Shown in pieces: positions 25,774-34,145 of a stretch of DNA of 64,000 bases. Source of the DNA: Nocardiopsis listeri NBRC 13360 (GTDB lineage: Bacteria; Actinomycetota; Actinomycetes; Streptosporangiales; Streptosporangiaceae); contig NZ_BCSH01000025.1 of the NCBI RefSeq assembly GCF_001570765.1, positions 1 to 64,000 on the forward strand, given 5' to 3'. Below the pieces are notes generated by a model that did no database searches, had not been told where the DNA came from, and saw only the letters and a list, made by a program, of their open reading frames with translations. Position numbers and translations under genes: made by a program. Position 1 is the first letter of the stretch. Each line of letters begins with the position of its first letter.

Positions 25774-27330
25774 GTGACTATCAATCCCGGGCAGATGGGC
25801 TCCGTGAACCAGAGCAACGCAACCCTGCCGTCCGTGCCGTACCTGTCAGCCCCCGGGACGGCCACCGCCACCAGCCTGTACATCGACGGGGAGTGGCGCG
25901 CGGCGAAGAACGGACGGGTCCGGGAGATCCTGGACCCCGCCGACGCATCCGTTCTGACCGTCGTCAGTGAAGGTGGACGCGCCGACACCGAGGCGGCCAT
26001 CGCCGCCGCCCGGCGCGCCTTCGACACCGGGGAGTGGCGCCGCACCGACGCCGCCCACCGCGGCCGCGTCCTCGACGGGATCGCCGACCTGTTGCAGCGA
26101 GACCGCGAGGAGATCGCGGTCATGGAGTCCCTCGACACCGGCAAGACCATCGAAGAGGGAGGCATGGACGTCGACGACGTCACCGACGTCTTCCGTTACT
26201 ACGCCGGTCTGGCCGACAAGGACGCGGGCCGACTGGTCTCCGCGCCCGAGGGCGTGCACAGCAAGGTCGTGTACGAGCCCGTCGGTGTCTGCGGCATGAT
26301 CACGCCGTGGAACTACCCGCTGCTCCAGCTCGCCTGGAAGATGGCCCCCGCCATCGCGGCCGGGAACACCATGGTGATCAAGCCCAGCGAGGTCACCCCG
26401 GTCACCACCGCCAAGCTGGTGGAGCTGTCCACCGAGGCCGGCATCCCCTCGGGCGTGGTCAACCTGGTCCTGGGCAGCGGCCCCGAGGCCGGTGCGCCCC
26501 TGTCCGAGCACCCCGACGTCGACCTGATCTCCTTCACCGGCGGACTGGTCACCGGGCGCCGGATCATGGCGGCGGCCGCCGAGACCGTCAAGAAGACCGC
26601 CCTGGAGTTGGGCGGCAAGAACCCGAACATCATCTTCCCCGACGTCGACCTGGACACCGCCGTCGACTACGCGCTCAACGCCGCTTTCTTCCACTCCGGA
26701 CAGGTGTGTTCGGCGGGTGCGCGCCTGATCGTGCACGACGACATCCACGACGCCTTCACCACCGAACTCGCCCGCCGCGCCGAGGCCATCCGCATCGGTC
26801 GCGGTCAGGACGAGGGCGTGCGCTGTGGTCCACTGGTCTCCGCCGAGCACCGCGCCAAGGTCGAGAAGGCCGTGGCCCGGGGTGTGGAGGAGGGCGCCCG
26901 GATCATCGCCGGCGGCAAGCGCCCCGACGACGCCGCACTACGTGACGGCTACTTCTACCGCCCCACCGTGTTCGTGGACTGCGACCGCACCATGGACATC
27001 GTGCAGACCGAGGTGTTCGGCCCGGTCGTGACCGTCGAACGCTTCGAGACCGAAGAACAGGCGATCGAACTCGGCAACGACACCGACTACGGACTCTCCG
27101 GCGGTGTGTGGACCGACGACACCGCCAGAGGCGAGCGCGTGGCCTCCGCCCTGCGCCACGGCACCGTGTGGATCAACGACTACGGTCCCTACTTCCCCGG
27201 AGCGGAATGGGGCGGCTTCGGCCGCAGCGGGATCGGCCGTGAGCTGGGCCTGGCCGGACTCGACGAGTACCGCGAGGCCAAGCACGTCTACCGCAACCTG
27301 GCCCCCGAACCGCAGCGCTGGTTCGGCTGA
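25774..27330 (+). CDS. betB: Betaine-aldehyde dehydrogenase
   Basis: 518 residues from GTG 25774, preceded by AAAGAGG; the frame is open further upstream but without a ribosome site. Aldehyde dehydrogenase with catalytic Cys in SGQVCSAGAR, general-base Glu in LELGGKNPN and the NAD loop FTGGLVTGRR. It oxidises betaine aldehyde to glycine betaine. The identity as BetB rests on its neighbours (choline dehydrogenase and a betaine ABC system) and on general similarity; other ALDH substrates are possible. Confidence 0.85.
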   Translation: MTINPGQMGSVNQSNATLPSVPYLSAPGTATATSLYIDGEWRAAKNGRVREILDPADASVLTVVSEGGRADTEAAIAAARRAFDTGEWRRTDAAHRGRVLDGIADLLQRDREEIAVMESLDTGKTIEEGGMDVDDVTDVFRYYAGLADKDAGRLVSAPEGVHSKVVYEPVGVCGMITPWNYPLLQLAWKMAPAIAAGNTMVIKPSEVTPVTTAKLVELSTEAGIPSGVVNLVLGSGPEAGAPLSEHPDVDLISFTGGLVTGRRIMAAAAETVKKTALELGGKNPNIIFPDVDLDTAVDYALNAAFFHSGQVCSAGARLIVHDDIHDAFTTELARRAEAIRIGRGQDEGVRCGPLVSAEHRAKVEKAVARGVEEGARIIAGGKRPDDAALRDGYFYRPTVFVDCDRTMDIVQTEVFGPVVTVERFETEEQAIELGNDTDYGLSGGVWTDDTARGERVASALRHGTVWINDYGPYFPGAEWGGFGRSGIGRELGLAGLDEYREAKHVYRNLAPEPQRWFG

Positions 27331-27338
27331 CAGACATC

Positions 27339-27366
27339 GGCCCCGGTGACGGCGACGCCCGGGGCC
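27339..27366 (+). terminator. Hairpin between betB and betA
   Basis: GGCCCCGG (27339-27346) pairs with CCGGGGCC (27359-27366), 9 nt after the betB stop and without a T run. It may attenuate read-through or stabilise the betB message in the 190-nt gap. Confidence 0.4.
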
Positions 27367-27520
27367 AACGGCCACCCGTCGGCGCGGAACCGTCCGCCGC
27401 GTCGACGGGTGTCCCCTCGACGATCGAAGAACGTCAGAAGAACAACCGAAGACATCACCTTCGCAACACAGGTCGGTTTCCCCGGGACCCCCGTGAGAGA
27501 CCAACGAGAGGAATCGGTCC

Positions 27521-29095
27521 GTGTCCGATCAGGAACACACCTACGACTACGTCATCGTCGGCGGTGGAACAGCGGGTTCGGTGATCGCCAATCGCCTCAC
27601 CGAGGACCCCGACACCACCGTCTGCCTCATCGAGGGCGGCCCCGACGACCGGGACCTGGAGCACGTGCTCCGGCTCCGTGACTGGCTGAGCGTCCTCGAC
27701 GGCGAACTCGACTACGGCTACCGGACCACGGAGCAGCCCAACGGCAACTCCCACATCCTGCACTCGCGCGCCCGCGTACTGGGCGGCTGCTCCTCCCACA
27801 ACACGCTGATCAGCTTCCGGCCGTTCGCCGAAGACCTCGACGAATGGGTCGCCGCCGGCGCCGAGGGCTGGGACAACGCCACCGTCCAGTCCTACGCCGA
27901 CCGGATCAAGTGCAACATCGTCCCCATCGCCGAGAAGGACCGCAACGCCATGGTCAAGGACTGGGTGTCCTCGGCCTCGGAGGCGGCGGGAGTCCCGGTC
28001 ATCGAGGACTTCAACGCCCTCACCTCGCACGGTGGCGGCTTCGCCGACGGCACCGGCTTCCTGTCCATCGCCTACGACCCCTACACCGGCTACCGGTCCT
28101 CCGCCTCGGTCGCGTACCTGCACCCCATCATGGACGTGCGCCAGAACCTGACCGTGCTGCTGGAGACCTGGGTCGACAAGGTCCTGTTCGACGGCGACCG
28201 CGCCACCGGCGTGAGCGCGACGACCTCCGGCGGCGAACGGATCACCGTCCAAGCCCGCCACGAGGTCGTCCTCGCGGCCGGAGCCGTCGACAGCCCCCGT
28301 CTGCTGATGCTGTCCGGTGTCGGTCACGCCCAAGACCTGGAATCGGTGGGGATCACGCCCCACCACGACCTGGCCGGGGTGGGAGCGAACCTCCAGGACC
28401 ACCCCGAGTCGATCATCATGTGGGAGACCAACGAGCGGGTCCCCGAGAACACCGTGATGGACTCCGACGCGGCCCTGTTCGTGCGCCGCGACGAGAGCGA
28501 CCCGCGCCCCGACCTGATGTTCCACATCTACCAGATCCCCTTCGACGACAACACGAAGCGGCTGGGCTACGACTCACCGGAGGACGGGTACGCGGTCTGC
28601 ATGACCCCCAACATCCCGCGATCCCGGTCCCGTGGTCGGCTCTACCTCACTTCCGCCGACCCCAAGGTCCAGCCGGCCCTGGACTTCCGCTACTTCACCG
28701 ACCCCGACGGCTACGACGAGCGGACCATCGTCGACGGGCTGAAGATCGCCCGCGAGGTCGCCGCCACCGAACCGTTCAAGTCCTGGATCAAGCGTGAGGT
28801 CGCCCCCGGGCCGAAGATCCAGAGCGATGAGGAACTGTCCGAGTACGGACGTCGTGCCGCCCACACCGTCTACCACCCGGCGGGAACCTGCCGGATGGGC
28901 GCGGCCGACGACGACGGAGCGGTCGTCGACCCTCGCCTGCGCGTCCGTGGGCTCAAGGGGCTGCGCGTCGCCGACGCCTCGGTCTTCCCGACCCTGCCCA
29001 CCCCCAACCCGATGGTCATGGTCCTGGCCCTGGGTGAGCGCGCCGCCGACCTGATCCGTCAGGACCGGTCCGCTGAGAAGGGGGAGAGCCGATGA
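27521..29095 (+). CDS. betA: Choline dehydrogenase (GMC oxidoreductase)
   Basis: 524 residues. FAD-binding VIVGGGTAGSVIANRL at the N-terminus, ARVLGGCSSHN for the GMC signature 1, GAVDSPRLLMLSGVG for signature 2, and the catalytic His of HPAGTCRMG, then NPMVMVLALGERAADLI. It oxidises choline to betaine aldehyde, feeding BetB. GTG 27521 follows GAGAGGAA. Its stop overlaps the start of the ABC ATPase gene. Confidence 0.87.
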   Translation: MSDQEHTYDYVIVGGGTAGSVIANRLTEDPDTTVCLIEGGPDDRDLEHVLRLRDWLSVLDGELDYGYRTTEQPNGNSHILHSRARVLGGCSSHNTLISFRPFAEDLDEWVAAGAEGWDNATVQSYADRIKCNIVPIAEKDRNAMVKDWVSSASEAAGVPVIEDFNALTSHGGGFADGTGFLSIAYDPYTGYRSSASVAYLHPIMDVRQNLTVLLETWVDKVLFDGDRATGVSATTSGGERITVQARHEVVLAAGAVDSPRLLMLSGVGHAQDLESVGITPHHDLAGVGANLQDHPESIIMWETNERVPENTVMDSDAALFVRRDESDPRPDLMFHIYQIPFDDNTKRLGYDSPEDGYAVCMTPNIPRSRSRGRLYLTSADPKVQPALDFRYFTDPDGYDERTIVDGLKIAREVAATEPFKSWIKREVAPGPKIQSDEELSEYGRRAAHTVYHPAGTCRMGAADDDGAVVDPRLRVRGLKGLRVADASVFPTLPTPNPMVMVLALGERAADLIRQDRSAEKGESR

Positions 29096-30258
29096 GCACC
29101 CAGGCCACCGAATCTGCTCCGGACCTCGACGCCACAGACGTGACCTTCTCGGTCCGCAACCTGTGGAAGATCTTCGGCAAGAACGCAGACAAGGTCATCG
29201 GTACCGACCTGGAACGCGCCGACCGCGACCGCGTCAAGGAGGAGACCGGCTGCACCGTCGCGGTGCGCGACGTCTCCTTCGACGTGCGTCCGGGCGAGAT
29301 CTTCGTGGTGATGGGCCTGTCCGGGTCCGGTAAGTCCACGCTCATCCGGTGCCTGACCCGGCTGATCGAACCCACGTCCGGTTCGGTGCGACTGGACGGT
29401 GAGGACATCGAGCAGGCGAGCGACCAGCGCCTGCGCGAACTGCGCCGGCACAAGATGGCGATGGTCTTCCAGCACTTCGGACTCCTGCCCAACCGTCGGA
29501 TCATCGACAACGTCGCCTACGGTCTCGAAGTGCGCGGGATGGCGCGTGAGGAACGTTACGCGCGCGCCCGCGAGATGATCGACATGGTCGGACTGTCCGG
29601 GTACGAGAACGCGCGCCCCGGCGAACTCTCCGGCGGCATGCAACAGCGTGTGGGTCTGGCCCGCGCCCTCGCCGTCGACCCGCAGGTCCTGCTGTTCGAC
29701 GAGCCGTTCAGCGCACTGGACCCGCTGATCCGTCGCGACATGCAGAACGAGGTCGTCCGGCTGCAACGCGAGCTGAACAAGACCTCGGTGTTCATCACCC
29801 ACGACCTCCAGGAGGCGCTCAAGCTGGGCGACCGCATCGCCATCATGCGCGACGGCGAACTCGTCCAGGTCGGTACCCCGGAAGAGGTCGTGGGTCGCCC
29901 CGCCAACGCCTACGTCGCCGACTTCACCTCCGACGTCGCGCGCACCACCGTGCTCACCGCCCGCTGGCTGGTACGCGACGCGTTCCCGGGGGAACGCACC
30001 GACGGGCCGACCACCGCGCCCGGCACCGTCCTGGCCCAGGTCCTGCCGATGCTCGCCGCCAGTACCGCTCCGGTCCGGGTCGTGGAGGGCGACACCCTCC
30101 TCGGTTACGTGGGCCGCGACGACGTGCTGCGCGCCATCGCCGAGGACCAGTTGAACGACGTGGACCAGGTGGCCGCGATCGTGGAGGAGACGGTCGAGGA
30201 GATCCCCGAGGGGGCCGTCGACCACGGCGACGTCACGTCGCCCGGGGACGGTGCGTGA
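29092..30258 (+). CDS. Glycine betaine ABC transporter ATPase (ProV/OpuAA type)
   Basis: 388 residues. The N-terminal linker LWKIFGKNADKV is typical of ProV/OpuAA. Walker A GLSGSGKST, signature LSGGMQQRVGLARALAV, Walker B LLFDEPFSALDP. A C-terminal regulatory region of about 130 residues ends with a CBS-like segment (VVEGDTLLGYVGRDDVLRAI), which in OpuA senses ionic strength or cyclic di-AMP. It overlaps both betA and the permease gene, so import and synthesis are co-expressed. Confidence 0.9.
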   Translation: MSTQATESAPDLDATDVTFSVRNLWKIFGKNADKVIGTDLERADRDRVKEETGCTVAVRDVSFDVRPGEIFVVMGLSGSGKSTLIRCLTRLIEPTSGSVRLDGEDIEQASDQRLRELRRHKMAMVFQHFGLLPNRRIIDNVAYGLEVRGMAREERYARAREMIDMVGLSGYENARPGELSGGMQQRVGLARALAVDPQVLLFDEPFSALDPLIRRDMQNEVVRLQRELNKTSVFITHDLQEALKLGDRIAIMRDGELVQVGTPEEVVGRPANAYVADFTSDVARTTVLTARWLVRDAFPGERTDGPTTAPGTVLAQVLPMLAASTAPVRVVEGDTLLGYVGRDDVLRAIAEDQLNDVDQVAAIVEETVEEIPEGAVDHGDVTSPGDGA

Positions 30259-30259
30259 C

Positions 30260-32233
30260 ATGGCCACGGTGACCGAACCGGCCGGTGACACGGCGACCGG
30301 CCCGTCGGGTTCCAAGGACACGGGCTCAAGGGGCGCCGGGGGGTGGCTGCGCGGCAGTACCGTGCAGGCCCTGCTGGTGGTCGTGGTGCTCGTCGCCGGC
30401 TACTGGGCGGCCCGCCTGATGGGCGACCCGTCCTGGGCGGGCGGTTTCCCGACGGCGATCGGCGACCGCTTCATGGCGTGGCTCGACGGGATCTACGCCT
30501 GGGTCGTGGAGAACCGCAACGACAGCCCGCTGTTCCTCTACTTCTTCAACTACGTCTCGGTGGGACTGGGATCGGCGGTCGTGCTGATCAACCAGTTCCT
30601 GGACTTCCTCACCTGGTCGGGCGTGACCGCGCTCGGTCTGTTCGTCTCCTGGCGGTTCGCCGGGTGGCGGGTGGCGCTGCTGGTGCTGGCCACCTTCGCG
30701 GTGTTCGCGCTGACGGGCCTGTGGAACGAGTCGATGACGACGCTGTCGCTCATCGTCACGGCGGTCTTCATCGCCCTGCTGTTCGGCGTTCCGCTCGGCA
30801 TCCTCGCCGGACGCAGCGAGGCGTTCTACCGTGGTCTGCGACCGCTGCTGGACTTCATGCAGATCATGCCGGCGTTCGCCTACCTGCTGCCGTTCGTGCT
30901 GCTGTTCGGCATCGGCAACCCGGCGGCGGCCGTCGTCACCGCCGTGTACGCGCTTCCACCGGTCGCGCGGATCACGGCGCTGGCCATCCGTGAGGTCCCC
31001 AAGGGTGCGATCGAGGCGACGACGTCGCTGGGTTCCACGCCCTGGCAGATCCTCACCAAGGTGCAGCTGCCGTTGGCCAAGCGCACCATCCTGCTGGGCG
31101 TGAACCAGACCATCATGCTCGCGGTCTCCATGGTCGTGATCGCGTCGGTGATCGGCGCCGGTGGTCTGGGCGACGCCATCTACCAGGCCCTGTCCAAGGT
31201 CAACGTCGGGCAGGCGTTCCAGGCCGGTGTGGCGATCGTGATGTTGGCGATCGCGATGGATCGGGTCACGGGCGCGGTCGGCCACGGCACGCACGTCCCG
31301 CACATCCCCGAGCGGTACCGGCTGCCGGTCTCGGCGATCGGTCTCGCCGCGATCATCACGGCCGCCGCGACCGGTCGACTCTTCGGACTCGGCGGATGGC
31401 CGCGCGACATGGCGGTCGACATCGCGGACCCGGTCAACGCCGTCTACGAGTGGATCCAGTCGGAGATCGGCGACTTCACGGCGGTATTGGGAACGTGGTT
31501 GTTGAACGGGGTGCTGAGCCCGCTCAGTGCCCTGCTCACCGGGTCACCCTGGTGGTTGGTGGTCCTCGCCGCCGCCGCGCTGGGTTGGATCTTCGCGGGT
31601 GGACGCACCGCCCTCGTGTCCGCGGCGGCCTTCGTCGCCATCGGTCTGCTGGGTGTGTGGGACAACGCCATGGACACCCTGTCCCAGGTGCTGGTGGCTT
31701 CCGCGGTCACCATCGCGCTGGGCGTGGTCCTCGGCGTGCTGATGTCGCGCAACGACGTCTTCGCCGCGATCCTGCGGCCGATCCTGGACGCCATGCAGAC
31801 CCTGCCGCCGTTCGTGTACCTGATCCCGGCGGTCGCACTGTTCACCATCGGTCGGGTTCCGGCCCTGGCGGCGGCGGTCATCTTCGCCCTGCCTCCGGTG
31901 ATCCGGCTGGTCAACGACGGAATCCGCGGGGTGCCCGCGAGCACCATCGAGGCGGCCGCGTCGCAGGGTTCCACCAAGTGGCAGCTGCTCACCAAGGTGG
32001 AGCTTCCGATGGCGCGCGGCTCGCTGCTGCTGGCCGTCAACCAGGGCATCATCCTCGTGTTGTCCATGGTGGTCATGGGCGCTCTGGTGGGTGCCGGTTC
32101 GCTCGGCTTCGACGTGGTCTTCGGGCTCTCCCAGAACATGCTCGGACTGGGTCTGGCCTCAGGTCTGGCCATCGTCTGCCTGGGACTGTTCCTGGATCGG
32201 GTCACGCAGGGAAGGAGGGCACACCGTGCCTAG
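30260..32233 (+). CDS. Tandem-fused glycine betaine ABC permease
   Basis: About 657 residues from ATG 30260 (GTG 30251 also in frame), twice the length of ProW/OpuAB. Two full permease domains follow one another. The first has the EAA loop EVPKGAIEATTSLGSTPWQI, the second GVPASTIEAAASQGSTKWQL, each within a set of six or so helices (about residues 130-350 and 400-650). An imported dimer is thus encoded as one chain. The repeated halves are clearly paralogous. The stop overlaps the next start. Confidence 0.88.
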   Translation: MATVTEPAGDTATGPSGSKDTGSRGAGGWLRGSTVQALLVVVVLVAGYWAARLMGDPSWAGGFPTAIGDRFMAWLDGIYAWVVENRNDSPLFLYFFNYVSVGLGSAVVLINQFLDFLTWSGVTALGLFVSWRFAGWRVALLVLATFAVFALTGLWNESMTTLSLIVTAVFIALLFGVPLGILAGRSEAFYRGLRPLLDFMQIMPAFAYLLPFVLLFGIGNPAAAVVTAVYALPPVARITALAIREVPKGAIEATTSLGSTPWQILTKVQLPLAKRTILLGVNQTIMLAVSMVVIASVIGAGGLGDAIYQALSKVNVGQAFQAGVAIVMLAIAMDRVTGAVGHGTHVPHIPERYRLPVSAIGLAAIITAAATGRLFGLGGWPRDMAVDIADPVNAVYEWIQSEIGDFTAVLGTWLLNGVLSPLSALLTGSPWWLVVLAAAALGWIFAGGRTALVSAAAFVAIGLLGVWDNAMDTLSQVLVASAVTIALGVVLGVLMSRNDVFAAILRPILDAMQTLPPFVYLIPAVALFTIGRVPALAAAVIFALPPVIRLVNDGIRGVPASTIEAAASQGSTKWQLLTKVELPMARGSLLLAVNQGIILVLSMVVMGALVGAGSLGFDVVFGLSQNMLGLGLASGLAIVCLGLFLDRVTQGRRAHRA

Positions 32234-33197
32234 GTTGCTGAGAAGGGACACCCTGCTCCGGTTGGCCGCGGTGGGGCTGGCGTTGGTGATGGTGAGCTCC
32301 TGCGCGGTGCGAACCGACCAGATCGCCAGGGACCCCAACACGGTGCGCGTCGCCGTCAACGGGTGGGTCGGCTACGAGGCCAGCGCCGTGGTGTTGGAGC
32401 ACATCCTCAAGGAGGAGATGGGCTACCAGGTACAGCTGGTCCGGCTGGAGGAGCAGCCCTCGTGGCAGGCCCTTGACCAGGGGGTCCTGGACGTGATCCT
32501 GGAGAACTGGGGACACGAGGACCTGTACGAGCTCTACGGCCCCGAGGGCAACGACACCGTCGTGGACGGTGGGTCTACCGGCAACGACGGTGTGATCGGT
32601 TGGTACATGCCCGCCTACGTGGCGGAGGAGTATCCCGAGATCACCACGCTGGAGGGGATCAAGGAGCACGCCGAGATCTTCCGGACCGCCGAGACCGGTG
32701 ACAAGGGCGAGTTCCTGGGTGGTTCGCCCGGCTTCGCCACCCAGGACCAGGGGATGATCAACGCCTTCGACCTCGACATCGAGATCGTCTACGCCGGTTC
32801 CGAGGCGTCCCAGGTCACCGAGGTGCGGCGCCGGTACGCCAACGAAGAACCGGTCCTGTTCTACTTCAACGAACCGCAGTGGCTGCAACAGGAACTGGAC
32901 CTGGTCAAGGTCGACTTCCCGGACCACTACGACGGTTGCGACGCCGACCTGGAGTTCGTGGACTGCGACTACCCGCTCTACGACCTGAACAAGATCTTCC
33001 GCAAGGGCTTCGTCGAGGACGGGGGCGACGCCTACCGGTTCCTGGACGACTGGCACTGGACCAACGCCGACCAGAACGAGGTCGCGGCGATGATCGCCGA
33101 CGAGGGGCTGGATCCGTCGGAGGCCGCGGAGATCTGGGTGGAGGAGAACCCGGACGTGTGGCGTGAGTGGCTCCCCGAGGGCTACGAGACGCGCTGA
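32226..33197 (+). CDS. Glycine betaine-binding lipoprotein (ProX/OpuAC type)
   Basis: 323 residues. GTG 32226 overlaps the permease stop. The signal peptide ends LVMVSSCAVRT, giving a lipidated Cys. The mature part starts VRVAVNGWVGYEASAVVLEH, the family opening, and is rich in Trp and Tyr for the aromatic cage around the betaine ammonium group (DVILENWGHED, IGWYMPAYVAE). It is the last gene of the unit before a strong terminator. Confidence 0.9.
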   Translation: MPRLLRRDTLLRLAAVGLALVMVSSCAVRTDQIARDPNTVRVAVNGWVGYEASAVVLEHILKEEMGYQVQLVRLEEQPSWQALDQGVLDVILENWGHEDLYELYGPEGNDTVVDGGSTGNDGVIGWYMPAYVAEEYPEITTLEGIKEHAEIFRTAETGDKGEFLGGSPGFATQDQGMINAFDLDIEIVYAGSEASQVTEVRRRYANEEPVLFYFNEPQWLQQELDLVKVDFPDHYDGCDADLEFVDCDYPLYDLNKIFRKGFVEDGGDAYRFLDDWHWTNADQNEVAAMIADEGLDPSEAAEIWVEENPDVWREWLPEGYETR

Positions 33198-33224
33198 CCA
33201 CACGCGACCGAGCACACCAGAGGA

Positions 33225-33265
33225 GAGGGGGCGGGGACCGATCGGTCCCCGCCCCCTCCTTTTGT
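33225..33265 (+). terminator. Terminator of the betaine operon
   Basis: Perfect 34-bp palindrome 33225-33258 followed by CCTTTTG, 27 nt after the binding-protein stop. Confidence 0.9.
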
Positions 33266-33272
33266 TCCGCGA

Positions 33273-33293
33273 AAGGTACTACCAAGGTGCTAC
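33273..33293 (+). promoter_or_regulatory. Direct-repeat operator of the VapBC-like pair
   Basis: AAGGTACTAC (33273-33282) and AAGGTGCTAC (33284-33293) repeat on an 11-nt period 20 nt before the antitoxin start. Ribbon-helix-helix antitoxins bind such repeats to repress their own operon. Confidence 0.45.
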
Positions 33294-33313
33294 TTTTCGT
33301 CTACCGTGGAGGC

Positions 33314-33631
33314 ATGTCCGCTGAGAAGCTTTCCGTGTCCCTTGAGGCCGAGACCGTCGAACGTGCCCGCCGTGCGGCCGAGCGCGAGGGCATCCCCCTG
33401 TCCAGGTGGCTGAACAAGGCCGCGGTCAGAGAAGCGGATCTCGCCGAGGCACAGGCGGCCTTGGAGGCGCACTTCGCCGAACACGGCGAACCCTCACCTG
33501 AGGAAAGGGCCGAGGCGAGGGCCGAGCTGGAGGCTTCTGGTGTCGGCGGACCCATCCCGTTGGATGAGGTCGAGGCCGGCGAGGAAGCCTTGGCGCATTT
33601 GGACCGTGTGAGCGAGGTGGCCGAGGAATGA
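33314..33631 (+). CDS. Antitoxin, ribbon-helix-helix type
   Basis: 105 residues. The N-terminal LSVSLEAETVERARRAAERE then LSRWLNKAAV fits a ribbon-helix-helix DNA-binding fold. The Glu/Ala-rich C-terminal half would wrap the toxin. The frame extends upstream to 33167, but ATG 33314 follows GTGGAGGC and begins the conserved part. The stop overlaps the toxin start (ATGA). Confidence 0.75.
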   Translation: MSAEKLSVSLEAETVERARRAAEREGIPLSRWLNKAAVREADLAEAQAALEAHFAEHGEPSPEERAEARAELEASGVGGPIPLDEVEAGEEALAHLDRVSEVAEE

Positions 33632-34029
33632 CGGTACTGCGTCCCCGAGGCCTGATCCTCGATGCGGGAGCTCTCCTCCAAGCGGAGGCCAAGCCCAAGG
33701 GAAGTGTATGGACCTACTGTCTCCAAGAGGTCGGGGCCGGGCGTCGACCACTTCTGCCGGCCATCGTTCTGGCGCAGGTATGGCGTGAAGGGGCTCGCCA
33801 AGCGGTCATGGCCCGCTTGGTGAAGGTCTGCGAGGTAGTGCCCTTCGACGAAGTCGCGGCCAAGCGCGTCGGCGCCCTACTCGGTGCGTCGGCGACCAGT
33901 GATGTGGTGGACGCGATGGTGGTGTTGACCGCCATCAGGACGCGGTTCACAGTGGTCACCTCCGACCCGGGGGACATCTCCGAGATCGCTGCCTCCGTCA
34001 ACTATCGGGTCCCCCTGATCACGGTCTGA
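33628..34029 (+). CDS. PIN-domain toxin (VapC-like)
   Basis: 133 residues. PIN acidic residues: LILDAGALL (first Asp), then DVVDAMVVLTA and VTSDPGDI near the C-terminus. PIN toxins cleave tRNA or rRNA. It overlaps the antitoxin gene by 4 nt and is closed by a terminator 10 nt after its stop, so the pair is a self-contained module. Confidence 0.8.
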   Translation: MTVLRPRGLILDAGALLQAEAKPKGSVWTYCLQEVGAGRRPLLPAIVLAQVWREGARQAVMARLVKVCEVVPFDEVAAKRVGALLGASATSDVVDAMVVLTAIRTRFTVVTSDPGDISEIAASVNYRVPLITV

Positions 34030-34038
34030 CACAGGGTG

Positions 34039-34070
34039 CCGAGGGCGGGGCCGATCGGTCCCGCCCTCGG
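34039..34070 (+). terminator. Terminator of the VapBC-like pair
   Basis: 11-bp perfect stem, 34039-34049 with 34060-34070, 10-nt loop, no T run. Confidence 0.7.
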
Positions 34071-34145
34071 TCGTGGTCACTTGCTCCGTGGGGTGGTAGA
34101 GGTGAGAACCCCTCATGTCCTCGCCCTCCCACGGAGTGGATCCGC

